Assembly: GCF_900119365.1 (NCBI RefSeq)
Contig: NZ_FPJO01000025.1
Span: 38,557-102,556, forward strand
From: Streptomyces atratus
GTDB lineage: Bacteria; Actinomycetota; Actinomycetes; Streptomycetales; Streptomycetaceae
Direction of reading: 5' to 3'
DNA: 64,000 nt
Position 1 is the first letter of the stretch, and every line of letters begins with the position of its first letter. Below the pieces are notes generated by a model. The model had not been told where the DNA came from and ran no database searches. It saw nothing but the letters and a program-made list of their open reading frames with translations. Made by a program: the position numbers and the translations under genes. Below, one piece after another: positions 42,993-51,049 of the stretch.

Positions 42993-45061
42993 CCGACGGC
43001 CCACAACTGCACGGTGGAGAGCATCTTGGCATTGGTGTAGGCCGTGGCGAGGGTACGGCCGTCGGGGTGGAAGACCACGTCGCCGACGCCGCTGCGGCCC
43101 GCCGGGACGGAGACGATCTCCTTGGCGGACGCCAGGTCCCACAGACCGATGTGCCCCTGCACCGCGCCGGCCCCGCCGGCCCCGGCCACGACGGAGCCGT
43201 CCGGGCTGATCGCCAGGCTCTGGATCTGGTCGTTTGCGGTGCCGATCCTGGCGGTCAGCTTCCGTGCGGCGACGTCCCACAGAGCGAGACCGCCGAAGGT
43301 CGCGGCCAGCGTCCTGCCGTCCGGGCCGAACGCGACGGTGGTCACCCCGAAGGCATCCGTGCCGTCCAGCGGCAGCGTCGCGATCGGCGACCAGGACGAG
43401 GTGTCGAGCAGGACGACTCCGCCCTTGAGACCGCCCCCGTAGCCCGCGGCCAGGATCTTGCCGTCCGGGCTGAACGCGACGCTCCGCACCGCGAAGTACC
43501 GGTTGCCCTTCCCCGCTCCGACGACCAGGTCCTCGATTCTCTTCCCGGAGCGTACGTCCCACAGCGGAACCTCGCCGAAGCTGTCGGGCGGCCCGCTCCG
43601 GGCTCCGGCCAGTGTCTTGCCGTCCGGGCTGAACGCCAGTGACTGCATCGGGTACAGGCTGCTGCCCAGGGCGGGCGCGGTGAGCACCGCGACCTCCTCG
43701 CGCGAGGCGATGTCCCAGACCGTGACCCCGCCGGCGCCCGTCTGGAAGTCGTTGTCCCGGGCCGGTGCTTTCAGATACCCGAGGGCGAGCAGGCCGTCGC
43801 CGCCGAAAGCGACGCAGTGGGCCAGCAACCCCTCGGCCTTCGGCGTCAGCGTGGCGATCTTCGACCGGGAAGCCGAGTCCCACAGCGTCACGCTGCTCTT
43901 GAGGCCGGTGGCCAGCTGTTTGCCGTCCTGGCTGTAGGCGAGGTGGATGGAGGCGTCGGTCTTGCCGATGTCGATGGTCTCGGTCGGCGTGAGTTTCGGG
44001 CCGGCGGCCGGCTTCCCCTTGGCCGATTCCCCGTCCTTCGCCCCGCTCCCCGGCGCCCCCTTCCCGTCACCGGAGCCCGAACCGGAGTCGGAGCCGAGCC
44101 AGATCCCCACGGGGACCGCCGCGGCCGCGGCCGCCGCCACTCCACCCGCCAGGAACGCCCGCCGCCGCATGGTGCCCGCCGCCGGGACGGTCCGCTGCTC
44201 GTCCACCATGGTCGCGACCGGCGGCGGCAGCCACCCGGGGCCCTGCGTGCCGGCCGGGGCAAGCTGCTCAAGCAGGCGGTCCAGGCCCGGCCGGTGCTCG
44301 GGACTCTTTGCCAGACACGCCGCGAGCAGCCCGGCCAGCGGTTCCGGGACACCGGTGAGGTCCGGCTCGGCATTGACGATGCGATGGAGCACCTCGGCCC
44401 CCACCGCGCCCGCGAAGGGACCGCGTCCCGTCGCGGCGAAGACGAGCACCCCGGCGAGGGAGAAGATGTCGGACTCGGGCCCGGCATGCTGCCCGCGCGC
44501 CGCCTCGGGCGACAGGAACGCACCGTGCTCGGCGCTGACCGTCATCGACGGATGCGCGGCGTCCAGGGCCCGCGCCAGGGCGAAGTCGGTGATCCGCGGA
44601 CCGTCGTCGGCCAGGATCACGTTGCTCGGCTTCAGGCCGCCGTGCACGAGCCGCGCGGCGTGGATCGCGGCAAGTCCCTCGGCCAGACCGGAGCCGAGCA
44701 CCCGCACAGCCTGGTACGGCAACGGGCCGTGCGCGCGTACCGCCTCATCCAGGGAAGGGCCCGGGATGTAGGCGGACGCCAGCCACGGCGGGTCGGCGTC
44801 CGGGTCCGCGTCCACCACCTGGGCGGTGTAGAAACCCCCGACCCTGCGGGCCTCCTGCGCGGCCTGCGCGAACCGGCGCCGGAACTCCTCGTCCCCCGCG
44901 AGTCCGGCGTCGACGACCTTCACGGCGACGAGCCGGCCGCCGCGGGACCGCCCCAGGAACACCCGGCCCATCCCGCCGCGTCCCAGCGCGGCCACGAGCC
45001 GGTACGGGCCGGCCCGACGGGAGTCCCCCGCCCCTAACTGCTCCCTCATGCCCACATCCAT
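42989..45061 (-). CDS. Pseudokinase with membrane anchor and WD40 propeller
   Basis: This 690-residue protein has a kinase fold (residues about 15-270) with glycine loop LGRGGMGRV and the lysine in VAVKVV (Lys48). However, the catalytic HRD is H-G-G (His140, Gly141, Gly142 in LVHGGLKPSN) and DFG is D-F-A (159-161). The catalytic base is therefore gone and the metal loop altered, and it should not transfer phosphate efficiently. A twin-arginine-like membrane segment follows (MRRRAFLAGGVAAAAAAAVPVGIWLG), then a Gly/Ser-rich linker and about seven WD40-type blades (LAFSPDGKTLAGARSG, VAFSPDGKILAAGYGG, LAISPDGSVVAGAGG). The gene is coupled to the next, active kinase. Start at 45061 or 45049. Confidence 0.9.
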   Translation of the reverse strand: MDVGMREQLGAGDSRRAGPYRLVAALGRGGMGRVFLGRSRGGRLVAVKVVDAGLAGDEEFRRRFAQAAQEARRVGGFYTAQVVDADPDADPPWLASAYIPGPSLDEAVRAHGPLPYQAVRVLGSGLAEGLAAIHAARLVHGGLKPSNVILADDGPRITDFALARALDAAHPSMTVSAEHGAFLSPEAARGQHAGPESDIFSLAGVLVFAATGRGPFAGAVGAEVLHRIVNAEPDLTGVPEPLAGLLAACLAKSPEHRPGLDRLLEQLAPAGTQGPGWLPPPVATMVDEQRTVPAAGTMRRRAFLAGGVAAAAAAAVPVGIWLGSDSGSGSGDGKGAPGSGAKDGESAKGKPAAGPKLTPTETIDIGKTDASIHLAYSQDGKQLATGLKSSVTLWDSASRSKIATLTPKAEGLLAHCVAFGGDGLLALGYLKAPARDNDFQTGAGGVTVWDIASREEVAVLTAPALGSSLYPMQSLAFSPDGKTLAGARSGPPDSFGEVPLWDVRSGKRIEDLVVGAGKGNRYFAVRSVAFSPDGKILAAGYGGGLKGGVVLLDTSSWSPIATLPLDGTDAFGVTTVAFGPDGRTLAATFGGLALWDVAARKLTARIGTANDQIQSLAISPDGSVVAGAGGAGAVQGHIGLWDLASAKEIVSVPAGRSGVGDVVFHPDGRTLATAYTNAKMLSTVQLWAVG

Positions 45062-45151
45062 TCCGTCGTTCTTGCGGTCGACGCAGCAGAATAGGCTCCT
45101 GATCCTCTTTCAGGAAGTGGCGATCACACGTGTGCGGATACGTGAACGGGC

Positions 45152-45376
45152 ATGCGAATCCGACCGGCTGCCGCCATGGCCGAACAGCGCCCCCGCGCAC
45201 AGTCACGTGGATCGGCCACCGCTCTGCTCCAGAGCCACGGGCTGGTCTTCACCACCCGTGACCGGCCGGTCGCCGCCCGGCGCGGCTGGTCGAAGGCGCC
45301 CATGCGGCACGGCGTCAGCACCGTCCGCTCCGGCCGGCGCCGCACCCTCGGCCTCGTCTTCCACGACGCCCGGTGA
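45152..45376 (+). pseudogene. C-terminal remnant of a 2OG-Fe(II) oxygenase
   Basis: Residues from about 45220 read SHGLVFTTRDRPVAARRGWSKAPMRHGVSTVRSGRRRTLGLVFHDAR. That is the end of the double-stranded beta helix in 2-oxoglutarate/Fe(II) oxygenases, with the distal His (MRHGVS) and the 2OG-binding Arg (GRRRTLG). The part holding the HxD motif is absent, so only about 50 residues remain. An upstream ATG at 45152 makes an open frame, but the protein could not function as an oxygenase. Confidence 0.6.
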
Positions 45377-45383
45377 ACAGCGC

Positions 45384-45563
45384 TCACGGGCAACGCCCGA
45401 CGAGCGGCGCATCGGTGCGGGCGGCGGTCAGCGCGGCGTCCGGAGCCGGCGCGAGCGGGCTCGTGGCGTAGGCGTCGCGGACCGTGCAGGCCCGCAGATA
45501 GGCGGCGACCACGGCCGTCGCACGCGTTCTCCAGCTCCGTGAGGTGCCTTCCGTACTCCACAT
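45384..45563 (-). CDS. Short ORF coupled to the amidotransferase-like gene
   Basis: The ATG shares bases with the amidotransferase stop (TGATG) and gives 59 residues (MWSTEGTSRSWRTRATAVVAAYLRACTVRDAY...). Another frame across the same bases encodes a plausible DVEYGRHLTELENACDG just before it, which hints at a frameshifted gene. I cannot assign a family, and it may be non-functional. Confidence 0.35.
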   Translation of the reverse strand: MWSTEGTSRSWRTRATAVVAAYLRACTVRDAYATSPLAPAPDAALTAARTDAPLVGRCP

Positions 45564-46276
45564 CAGAGCGAGCCCTCCGCATGCCGGACAGCGGCCTCGG
45601 CCAGTCCTCTGATCAGGGGGTGGGGCCGGGTGCCGTCGCCGTGCAGTTCGGGCTGGAAGAGGGTGGCGAGGAAGAAGGGGTGTGCTGGCAGTTCGGCGAT
45701 CCGGACCTCGCCCGCGTCGTCGATGCCGATGAAGCGCAGCCCGTGCGAGCGCAGCAGGTCGAGATGGTGCGGATTGGGGCCGTAATTGCAGTAGTAGCGC
45801 TCCATCGTGCGCTCGGCGCCCAGGAGTTGGGCGGCCCGCGAGCCGCCGGTGAGCTCGATCGTACCCTCGTGGCCGACCAGCGAGCAGGCGAGCGGGACGA
45901 CCACCGCGTCCTCGGCGGCCGTCAGCGGCGCGTTCTCGGCGTGACCGGCGCCCGCCAGGCCGCACACATTGCGGGCGTACTCGAGCAGGGCGTGCTGGAA
46001 GCCCCCGCAGGTGCCCAGAAAGGGAATGCCTTCCTCGCGGGCGGTACGGATCGCCGCGAGCGCCCCCGCCTCGCTGCGGTACGGGCTCCCGGGCAGCATC
46101 CAGACCGCGTCGAACCCCTCGACGCCCTCCGCGGCTTCCTGCGTGGGGATCCAGTAGGCGTCGAGGTCCAGGCCGTCGCGGTTGCGCAGGGAGTCCAGCA
46201 GAACGGGGACGCGGGTGTGGGAGCGGACGGCCGGATCCCGGTCGCCGACCAGAGCGATACGTGCGGTGTGGGTCAT
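45563..46276 (-). CDS. Glutamine-amidotransferase-like protein (CTP synthase C-terminal-related)
   Basis: This 237-residue class I amidotransferase-fold protein has ARIALVGDRDPAVRSHTRVPVLLDSL at the start, MLPGSPYRSEAGALAAIRTAREEGIPFLGTCGGFQHALLEYARNV around the nucleophile elbow (GTCGGFQH, Cys present), and FFLATLFQPELHG near the C-terminus (the His and Glu of the triad). It lacks the synthetase half of CTP synthase, and the biological substrate is unknown. ATG at 46276 has GGGG upstream. It is divergent from a LysR regulator, which may control it. Confidence 0.85.
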   Translation of the reverse strand: MTHTARIALVGDRDPAVRSHTRVPVLLDSLRNRDGLDLDAYWIPTQEAAEGVEGFDAVWMLPGSPYRSEAGALAAIRTAREEGIPFLGTCGGFQHALLEYARNVCGLAGAGHAENAPLTAAEDAVVVPLACSLVGHEGTIELTGGSRAAQLLGAERTMERYYCNYGPNPHHLDLLRSHGLRFIGIDDAGEVRIAELPAHPFFLATLFQPELHGDGTRPHPLIRGLAEAAVRHAEGSL

Positions 46277-46322
46277 GAGCCCCATCGAAACGCAGCTTCC
46301 GCATCACGTCCAACGATGATCA

Positions 46323-46352
46323 GTGCATCCAGCATTAGCGATACTGATGCAC
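46323..46352. promoter_or_regulatory. Inverted repeat at the LysR gene start
   Basis: GTGCATC (46323-46329) and GATGCAC (46346-46352) flank 16 bp and end exactly at the ATG of the LysR gene. GATACT lies 7-12 nt before the ATG, at a distance that would produce a leaderless transcript. LysR proteins commonly bind such dyads upstream of their own gene. Confidence 0.5.
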
Positions 46353-47234
46353 ATGGATCCGCATCTGCTGCGTACCTTCGTCGCCGTCGTCGAACACCGC
46401 TCCTTCTCCGCCGCCGCCCGGGCACTGGGATACACCCAGTCCGCCGTGTCCCAGCACATCGCCGCCCTGGAGAACGATCTCGGCACCCGGCTGGTGGAGC
46501 GCCGCCCCGTAGGGCCGACAGCGGCGGGCGAACGGCTCATGGAACACGCCGCACCGCTGCTGCTCCGCATCGACGCGGCCCGCGCCGATGTCGCCCGGGT
46601 CGGGCGGGCGCACCCCACCCGGCTGACCCTGGCCTGCGGCCCCGTGGCCCTCACGCCCTCCGTCGCCGGGGACCTGGCCCGTCTGCGCGCCGACACGCCG
46701 GGCCTCGCGGTGGACGTCCAGGTACTCGGACGGGCAGCGGTGGCGCAGGCGGTGCTCACCGGCGCCGCGGACCTGGGCCTGATCGACGGCGCGGCAGCCC
46801 CCAGCGACCCGCTGCCGGTGCCCGATGCAGGGCCCATGACCGGCCTGGCCGTGGCCGAGCAGCCCCTCGCCGTCCTCCTTCCCGCGGGCCACCCGCTGGC
46901 ACATCGGGGCTCCCTGCGCCTCTTCGACCTCGCCGACGCCCACTGGATCGACGCCCCCGACACCGCTGTTTCCCTCGGCCAGTTGCGCGCCGCCGCCAAC
47001 ACCGACGGGTTCCGCCCGCACCTCACGTACGGCGGAACCGATGTGTACGGCCTCGGGGTGCTCGTCGCCGCAGGTCACGGTCTGGCCGCCCTGCCCCTCT
47101 CCCTCGCCGCCGCACTGCCGGGCACGGTCGGCATCCGGCTCTCCGCGCCTCGTCTGGTCCATCGCGTCGAGGTGCTCCATCCCCGGGCCCCGGCGGCCGT
47201 CGCGCAGGAGCTCGTCGGCAGGCTCACCGGCTGA
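46353..47234 (+). CDS. LysR-family transcriptional regulator
   Basis: This LysR protein of about 293 residues starts MDPHLLRTFVAVVEHRSFSAAARALGYTQSAVSQHIAALENDLGTRLVERRP, the canonical winged helix-turn-helix. The effector domain (residues about 90-290) has the usual two-lobe pattern (LTLACGPVALTPSVAGDLARLRADTPG, LGVLVAAGHGLAALPLSLA). An in-frame ATG two codons upstream is also possible. The gene is divergent from the amidotransferase-like gene with 76 bp between starts, so it likely regulates that gene. Confidence 0.92.
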   Translation: MDPHLLRTFVAVVEHRSFSAAARALGYTQSAVSQHIAALENDLGTRLVERRPVGPTAAGERLMEHAAPLLLRIDAARADVARVGRAHPTRLTLACGPVALTPSVAGDLARLRADTPGLAVDVQVLGRAAVAQAVLTGAADLGLIDGAAAPSDPLPVPDAGPMTGLAVAEQPLAVLLPAGHPLAHRGSLRLFDLADAHWIDAPDTAVSLGQLRAAANTDGFRPHLTYGGTDVYGLGVLVAAGHGLAALPLSLAAALPGTVGIRLSAPRLVHRVEVLHPRAPAAVAQELVGRLTG

Positions 47235-47287
47235 CGACGAGCAGGCGACGGAACCGGCGGCCGGGCCCGGGGCAGCCAGGCGGCGGG

Positions 47288-48340
47288 TCAGCGGGTGCGG
47301 TCGATGAGAAACGGGAGCAGCGCGAGGATTTCGCCGAGCGCGGCCGGGGCGAGGGGAACGCTCTCCAGGCTGCGCCGAGCGCTGTCCAGCTGCCGGTGGG
47401 CCTCGGCCAGGGTGGCGGAGCGTCCGCCGGCCTCCTCGACGAGCTCGGCCGCCCGCCGGGCGTCGGCGTCGTCGAGCGGATTCCCGGTGCCGAGCAGCGT
47501 GGCGAGCCGCCGTGCGGCGGGACCGTCCGTGGCCAGGGCCGAGAGGACGGGGTATGTCTTCTTCAGCCGGCGCAGATCGCTGTGCACGGGCTTGCCCGTG
47601 GCCTCGGGGTCGCCCCAGATCCCCAGGAGATCGTCCACCGCCTGGAACGCCACCCCGAGGTGCCGGCCCGCACGGGCGAGCGCGTCGACGGTGGGGGCCT
47701 GGGCGCCTGAGAGCACCGCGCCCAGGCCCGCCGCACAGCCGAGCAGCGCACCGGTCTTGTGTTCGGCCATCCACCGGTACTCGTGCGGCTGCACCGCTTC
47801 GGGCCCGTTCCACGGCCGGGACTCGAAGAGCAGGTCGTCGGCCTGACCGCGGACCAGGTCGGTCAGTGTTCCGGCGAGATGCCGGACCGCCGTCGCGCTG
47901 TACCTCCCGGGCGAGTCGGCCAGGGTCTGCACGGCCAGTGCGAAGAGCGCATCGCCCGCGAGGATCGCCGGGCCGGTGCCGTACGCCTTCCACACGGTGG
48001 CGCGCTGCCTGCGGGTCTCGTCGCCGTCCATGATGTCGTCATGGAGGAGGGAGAAGACATGGATCAGCTCCACGGCGACCGCTCCCACCACCGCGTCCTG
48101 CGCCGGTGCCCCGGCGGCCTCGGCGCTGAGCAGGGTGAGGGCCTGGCGGATCCCCTTGCCCTGTGACCCCGGGGCGGGGCTGCCGTCCGCCGCGTCCCAC
48201 CCGAGGGAGAAGGCGGCCATCTCCGCGTGCCACGGATGCAGGCGCCCTACGGCCTGTGCGAGCGCCGGGCGCACGAGGTCGCGGCAGCGGGCGAGCACTT
48301 CCGGCGCCGCGGCCTGCTGGGTTGCGGGCGGTGGTGTCAT
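47288..48340 (-). CDS. Polyprenyl (probably geranylgeranyl) diphosphate synthase
   Basis: This 350-residue trans-prenyltransferase has the first aspartate-rich motif DDIMD (residues 101-105, in FSLLHDDIMDGDETRR), GKGIRQALTLLSAEAAG (substrate-binding Lys/Arg region) and second motif AFQAVDDLLGIWGD. The first motif has no two-residue insertion, and a Phe lies five residues before it, as in archaeal-type GGPP synthases, so C20 is the likely product. The stop of the TPR gene lies 5 bp before its start, so the pair is one transcript. No terpene cyclase follows in the window. Confidence 0.88.
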   Translation of the reverse strand: MTPPPATQQAAAPEVLARCRDLVRPALAQAVGRLHPWHAEMAAFSLGWDAADGSPAPGSQGKGIRQALTLLSAEAAGAPAQDAVVGAVAVELIHVFSLLHDDIMDGDETRRQRATVWKAYGTGPAILAGDALFALAVQTLADSPGRYSATAVRHLAGTLTDLVRGQADDLLFESRPWNGPEAVQPHEYRWMAEHKTGALLGCAAGLGAVLSGAQAPTVDALARAGRHLGVAFQAVDDLLGIWGDPEATGKPVHSDLRRLKKTYPVLSALATDGPAARRLATLLGTGNPLDDADARRAAELVEEAGGRSATLAEAHRQLDSARRSLESVPLAPAALGEILALLPFLIDRTR

Positions 48341-48345
48341 CGTCG

Positions 48346-49401
48346 TCAGCTCTCCCCGCCCGTGTCGCCGTCGACCGGCGCCACACCGAGTTCGGCGTAC
48401 GCCTTGTCCACCATGTCCCGGGCGTTGAGCAGGCCGATCCGGTTGAGGGTGTGGCGCAACTCGTGCAGATCGGCCGCGGTTTCGTCCCGGTCGCGGCCCA
48501 GCCGGGCGAGCGACTTGACGAGGCCGAGCCGGGCCAGCGCCTCACCCCGGGGTTCGGTCATGGCGCGGAACTCCGCGAGCGCTTCCTCGTACATCTCGCG
48601 CGCCTCCTCGTACCGGTGGGCGCGGAAGAGGACATTGGCACGCATCTTGTGGTTGTAGGCGAGCGCACTGGACAAGTTCATCTCGCGGCAGGTGAGTTCG
48701 GCCTCCGCGAGCAGGGCGAGGGCGCGCTCCGGATCGCCGTCCCGCAGGGAGATGATGTCGGCCATGCCGCGCAGCGCCCATGCCCGGCCGCGCCGGTCGT
48801 CCGCGTTGCCGGCCAGCTCGGCCGCCTCCTCGAACATGGCCAGGGCGGTGTCGAGCGAGCCGGTGTTGCGGTGGATCTGCGCGATTCCCTCCAGCGCCCA
48901 CACGGTGTGCCGTGCCTCGCCGCGTGCGCGTGCTTCGGCGAGCAGTTGTTCGTGGAGCGTGGCGACGGTCTCGTAGTCGCCCTGTATTCGGCCGGTCTCG
49001 GCAAGGCCGGCGAGGGAGTAGCCGCGGGCGACGATGTCCCCGCCGCGCTTGCCCATGTCGGCCGCGAGCCCCAACAGCCTGAAGGCAAGCCTGAGTTCAC
49101 CACGCTGCCTGGCCAGCGTCCCGCCGCTCCACAGTGCCCAGGCCATCGCCCCGAGGTCACCGGCCGAGCGGGCGGACCGGTAGCTGGCCTTCCAGGCCCG
49201 ATCGGCCTCCGCCACGTTGCCGAGCCGGCGGTGCGCCTCGGCGACGGCGAGCCCGCACCGGGCCACCTCCTGTGGCGAACCGGAGAGCTCGGCCTCCCTC
49301 AAGTGACGTACCCCTTCTGCCAGTACGTCTGTGAGAGAGGAGTTCACCGACATCTTGGTGAGGGCGCCTTGGTACTCGGGCGCCAGTGCCTTGCTGTGCA
49401 T
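48346..49401 (-). CDS. TPR-repeat protein
   Basis: This 351-residue all-helical protein is made of tetratricopeptide-like repeats (EVARCGLAVAEAHRRLGNVAEADRAWKASYRSARSAGD, ALEGIAQIHRNTGSLDTALAMFEEAAELAG, MRANVLFRAHRYEEAREMYEEALAEFRAM). No signal or membrane segment is present. It has no catalytic motif and is probably a scaffold or regulator. It is co-transcribed with the prenyl synthase and preceded by a large palindrome. GAAAGG lies upstream of the ATG at 49401; ATG at 49353 (MSVNSSL) is an alternative. Confidence 0.85.
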   Translation of the reverse strand: MHSKALAPEYQGALTKMSVNSSLTDVLAEGVRHLREAELSGSPQEVARCGLAVAEAHRRLGNVAEADRAWKASYRSARSAGDLGAMAWALWSGGTLARQRGELRLAFRLLGLAADMGKRGGDIVARGYSLAGLAETGRIQGDYETVATLHEQLLAEARARGEARHTVWALEGIAQIHRNTGSLDTALAMFEEAAELAGNADDRRGRAWALRGMADIISLRDGDPERALALLAEAELTCREMNLSSALAYNHKMRANVLFRAHRYEEAREMYEEALAEFRAMTEPRGEALARLGLVKSLARLGRDRDETAADLHELRHTLNRIGLLNARDMVDKAYAELGVAPVDGDTGGES

Positions 49402-49449
49402 GGGGGCCTTTCGTGCGCGGCCGGATCGGATCGACCGGTACAGGAACGA

Positions 49450-49481
49450 CTATGCACTCAATGTATACATGCAATGCATAG
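49450..49481. promoter_or_regulatory. Nested AT-rich palindrome upstream of the TPR / prenyl-synthase genes
   Basis: A 32-bp dyad is centred between 49465 and 49466. The outer arms CTATGCA (49450-49456) and TGCATAG (49475-49481) are perfect, and the core ATGTATACAT (49461-49470) is a perfect 10-bp palindrome. The 4-bp spacers (CTCA and GCAA) are imperfect. It is strongly AT-rich against a GC-rich background and lies 49-80 nt before the TPR start, an ideal operator position. Confidence 0.7.
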
Positions 49482-49597
49482 TTACCTGGTGGACGGACCC
49501 GGGTTGCTCGTGAGGGGACGGACGTGGCTTGTCGCTCGCGGTGAACCGCTTCGCTGTGGATCAAGACGACGGTCGCGCGTCCGAGGTTGCTCCGTGA

Positions 49598-49843
49598 TCA
49601 ACGGAAGTCGATCAGGGTTTCATCGAGCCCTACCTCTCGGCGGGCTGCGGCCGGCGGATCACGGTGACGTACGGCAAGCCGGTCGGCGCCGAGGCGGGCG
49701 TGGCCCATACGGGGGGCCTTCCCGCGGTCACCGACCCGTCGTCCGGAAGCTGCCTGAGCACCACCTCGCGGACCACGAGCAGGGGACAGCAGGTCACGGT
49801 GGTGGGCAACGCGGCCGCGGCGGAAGCGCCCACTGCGGACTGA
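49598..49843 (+). pseudogene. Remnant of a small secreted-type protein gene
   Basis: The frame encodes TEVDQGFIEPYLSAGCGRRITVTYGKPVGAE...CLSTTSRTTSRGQQVTVVGNAAAAEAPTAD and ends at a proper stop. An in-frame stop lies immediately upstream and no start codon is available, so an N-terminus is missing. The pattern (FI.PYLS..CG..ITVTYG) recalls small exported Streptomyces proteins, but I cannot name a family. About 180 bp of quiet sequence follows before the next gene. Confidence 0.35.
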
Positions 49844-50025
49844 ATCATTGAATCCGGAACCACGGCTCGTCCGAAGCCCTGGATCAGGCCCGGGCGCCTG
49901 ATCCGGGGCACGTCCGGCGGACGGGGCGACGCCGGGCCCGCAGTCGGGGCCCCACTTCTTGTGAAGCGCCACCGGCACCTACTGGCTAAGCTCGACGAGG
50001 GGCCCAGTACGGGACGGAGGCTCCC

Positions 50026-50484
50026 ATGACGACTCTCGAACCGCGTGATGTGCCCCCTCGCCTCGCCATCGGGGCGTTCATCCTGAACTCCGGTCTGGGC
50101 ATACTGAAGGCCGACGCGGAGACGGCCGAGGGCCTGCACGGCATGGCCTGTGTCGCCTACCCCTTCCTCAAGAAGATCGAACCCGAGCGATTCACCCGGC
50201 TGCTCGCCTGGTCGGAGATCGCGGTCGGCGGAACGCTGCTCGCCCCTTTTGTGCCGACCCGGCTGGCCGGGCTGGCGCTGACCGGGTTCTCCGGAGGCCT
50301 GATCGGTCTGTATCTGCGGGTTCCCGGAATGCGGGAGCCCGGAAGCCTCCGGCCCACCGAGGCCGGTACCCCGCTGGCCAAGGACTTCTGGATGATGGGC
50401 ATCGGTCTCGGCTTCCTGAGCGCCAGGACCCGCTGGTCACGCGCCGAGGTGTCCAGGTGTCCATGGCACCGGTCCCGATGCTGA
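50026..50484 (+). CDS. Small membrane protein, DoxX-like layout
   Basis: This 152-residue protein has about three hydrophobic segments (LAIGAFILNSGLGIL, EIAVGGTLLAPFVPTRLAGLALTGFSGGLIGLYLRVPG, DFWMMGIGLGFLSA). The repeating pattern resembles DoxX-type or DUF-type small membrane proteins. GGAGG is 5 nt upstream of the ATG at 50026. Function is not known. Confidence 0.75.
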   Translation: MTTLEPRDVPPRLAIGAFILNSGLGILKADAETAEGLHGMACVAYPFLKKIEPERFTRLLAWSEIAVGGTLLAPFVPTRLAGLALTGFSGGLIGLYLRVPGMREPGSLRPTEAGTPLAKDFWMMGIGLGFLSARTRWSRAEVSRCPWHRSRC

Positions 50485-50553
50485 CCCACCGGCCGGGGGC
50501 CGGACAGGCGGGGCCCGGACCCGTGAGGGGTCCCGCACATACAAGGAGTGACC

Positions 50554-50745
50554 ATGAGTGATTCGGACGAACTCAGCAGTCGCGTGCAGCAGATGCGGGC
50601 CAAGGCGAAAGGCCTGAAGGACGAAGCCGAGCGCGCCACCGACCCCGAGGAACGTCGGCGCCTGACGGAGAAGGCCCGCCGGATCGAATCGGAGAGTGAG
50701 CAGGTCAGCGGCATGGCGAGTGGGGACATCTACCCCTTGAAGTGA
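50554..50745 (+). CDS. DUF6381-type small helical protein
   Basis: This 63-residue protein is all charged helix: SSRVQQMRAKAKGLKDEAERATDPEERRRLTEKARRIESESEQ, ending MASGDIYPLK. The pattern matches the DUF6381 family of short Streptomyces proteins. It probably forms a coiled coil. AAGGAG lies upstream of the ATG. It is followed by a strong terminator. Confidence 0.8.
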   Translation: MSDSDELSSRVQQMRAKAKGLKDEAERATDPEERRRLTEKARRIESESEQVSGMASGDIYPLK

Positions 50746-50766
50746 GCCCGCGAGGGCCCGCTTCCG

Positions 50767-50814
50767 TTCCCCCGGCTCCCGTACCGGCAGGACACGGTAC
50801 GGGAGCCGGGGGAA
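50767..50814 (+). terminator. Terminator after the DUF6381-type gene
   Basis: A perfect 19-bp stem (TTCCCCCGGCTCCCGTACC and its complement) has a 10-nt loop. It begins 21 bp after the stop. Confidence 0.85.
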
Positions 50815-50842
50815 TCCTGACGCGCCCCGGGCGGAACAAGGA

Positions 50843-51049
50843 TGTGAGCTCAGTCCCTGGGCCGCGGAACCCTATGTCGTCGTGGCCGCTACGATCGCGC
50901 TCGCCGGGAGCGCCGAGGAGGCCCGGCGAATCCTGGTCCCGGAAGCGTGGTCCATGGCCCATTCCCGGACCCACGGCGTCTTCCCGCCGCTCGCCCCCGC
51001 CGAGCGGATCGAGGCACGGACCATGACGGAGAAGGAACGCCGCTTCTGA
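50843..51049 (+). pseudogene. Remnant of a luciferase-like flavin monooxygenase
   Basis: The frame reads SPWAAEPYVVVAATIALAGSAEEARRILVPEAWSMAHSRTHGVFPPLAPAERIEARTMTEKERRF and stops. This matches the C-terminal third of LLM-class flavin-dependent oxidoreductases (EEARR...F.PL.P.ER...MT.KER.F). The N-terminal barrel is missing and the end is cut: the TGA lies inside the inverted repeat of a MITE-like element. It is clearly non-functional. Confidence 0.6.

Noticed and set aside
47288..49401. A complete terpene biosynthetic cluster
   Set aside because: Only a prenyl diphosphate synthase and a TPR protein are present. No cyclase, P450 or methyltransferase adjoins them.
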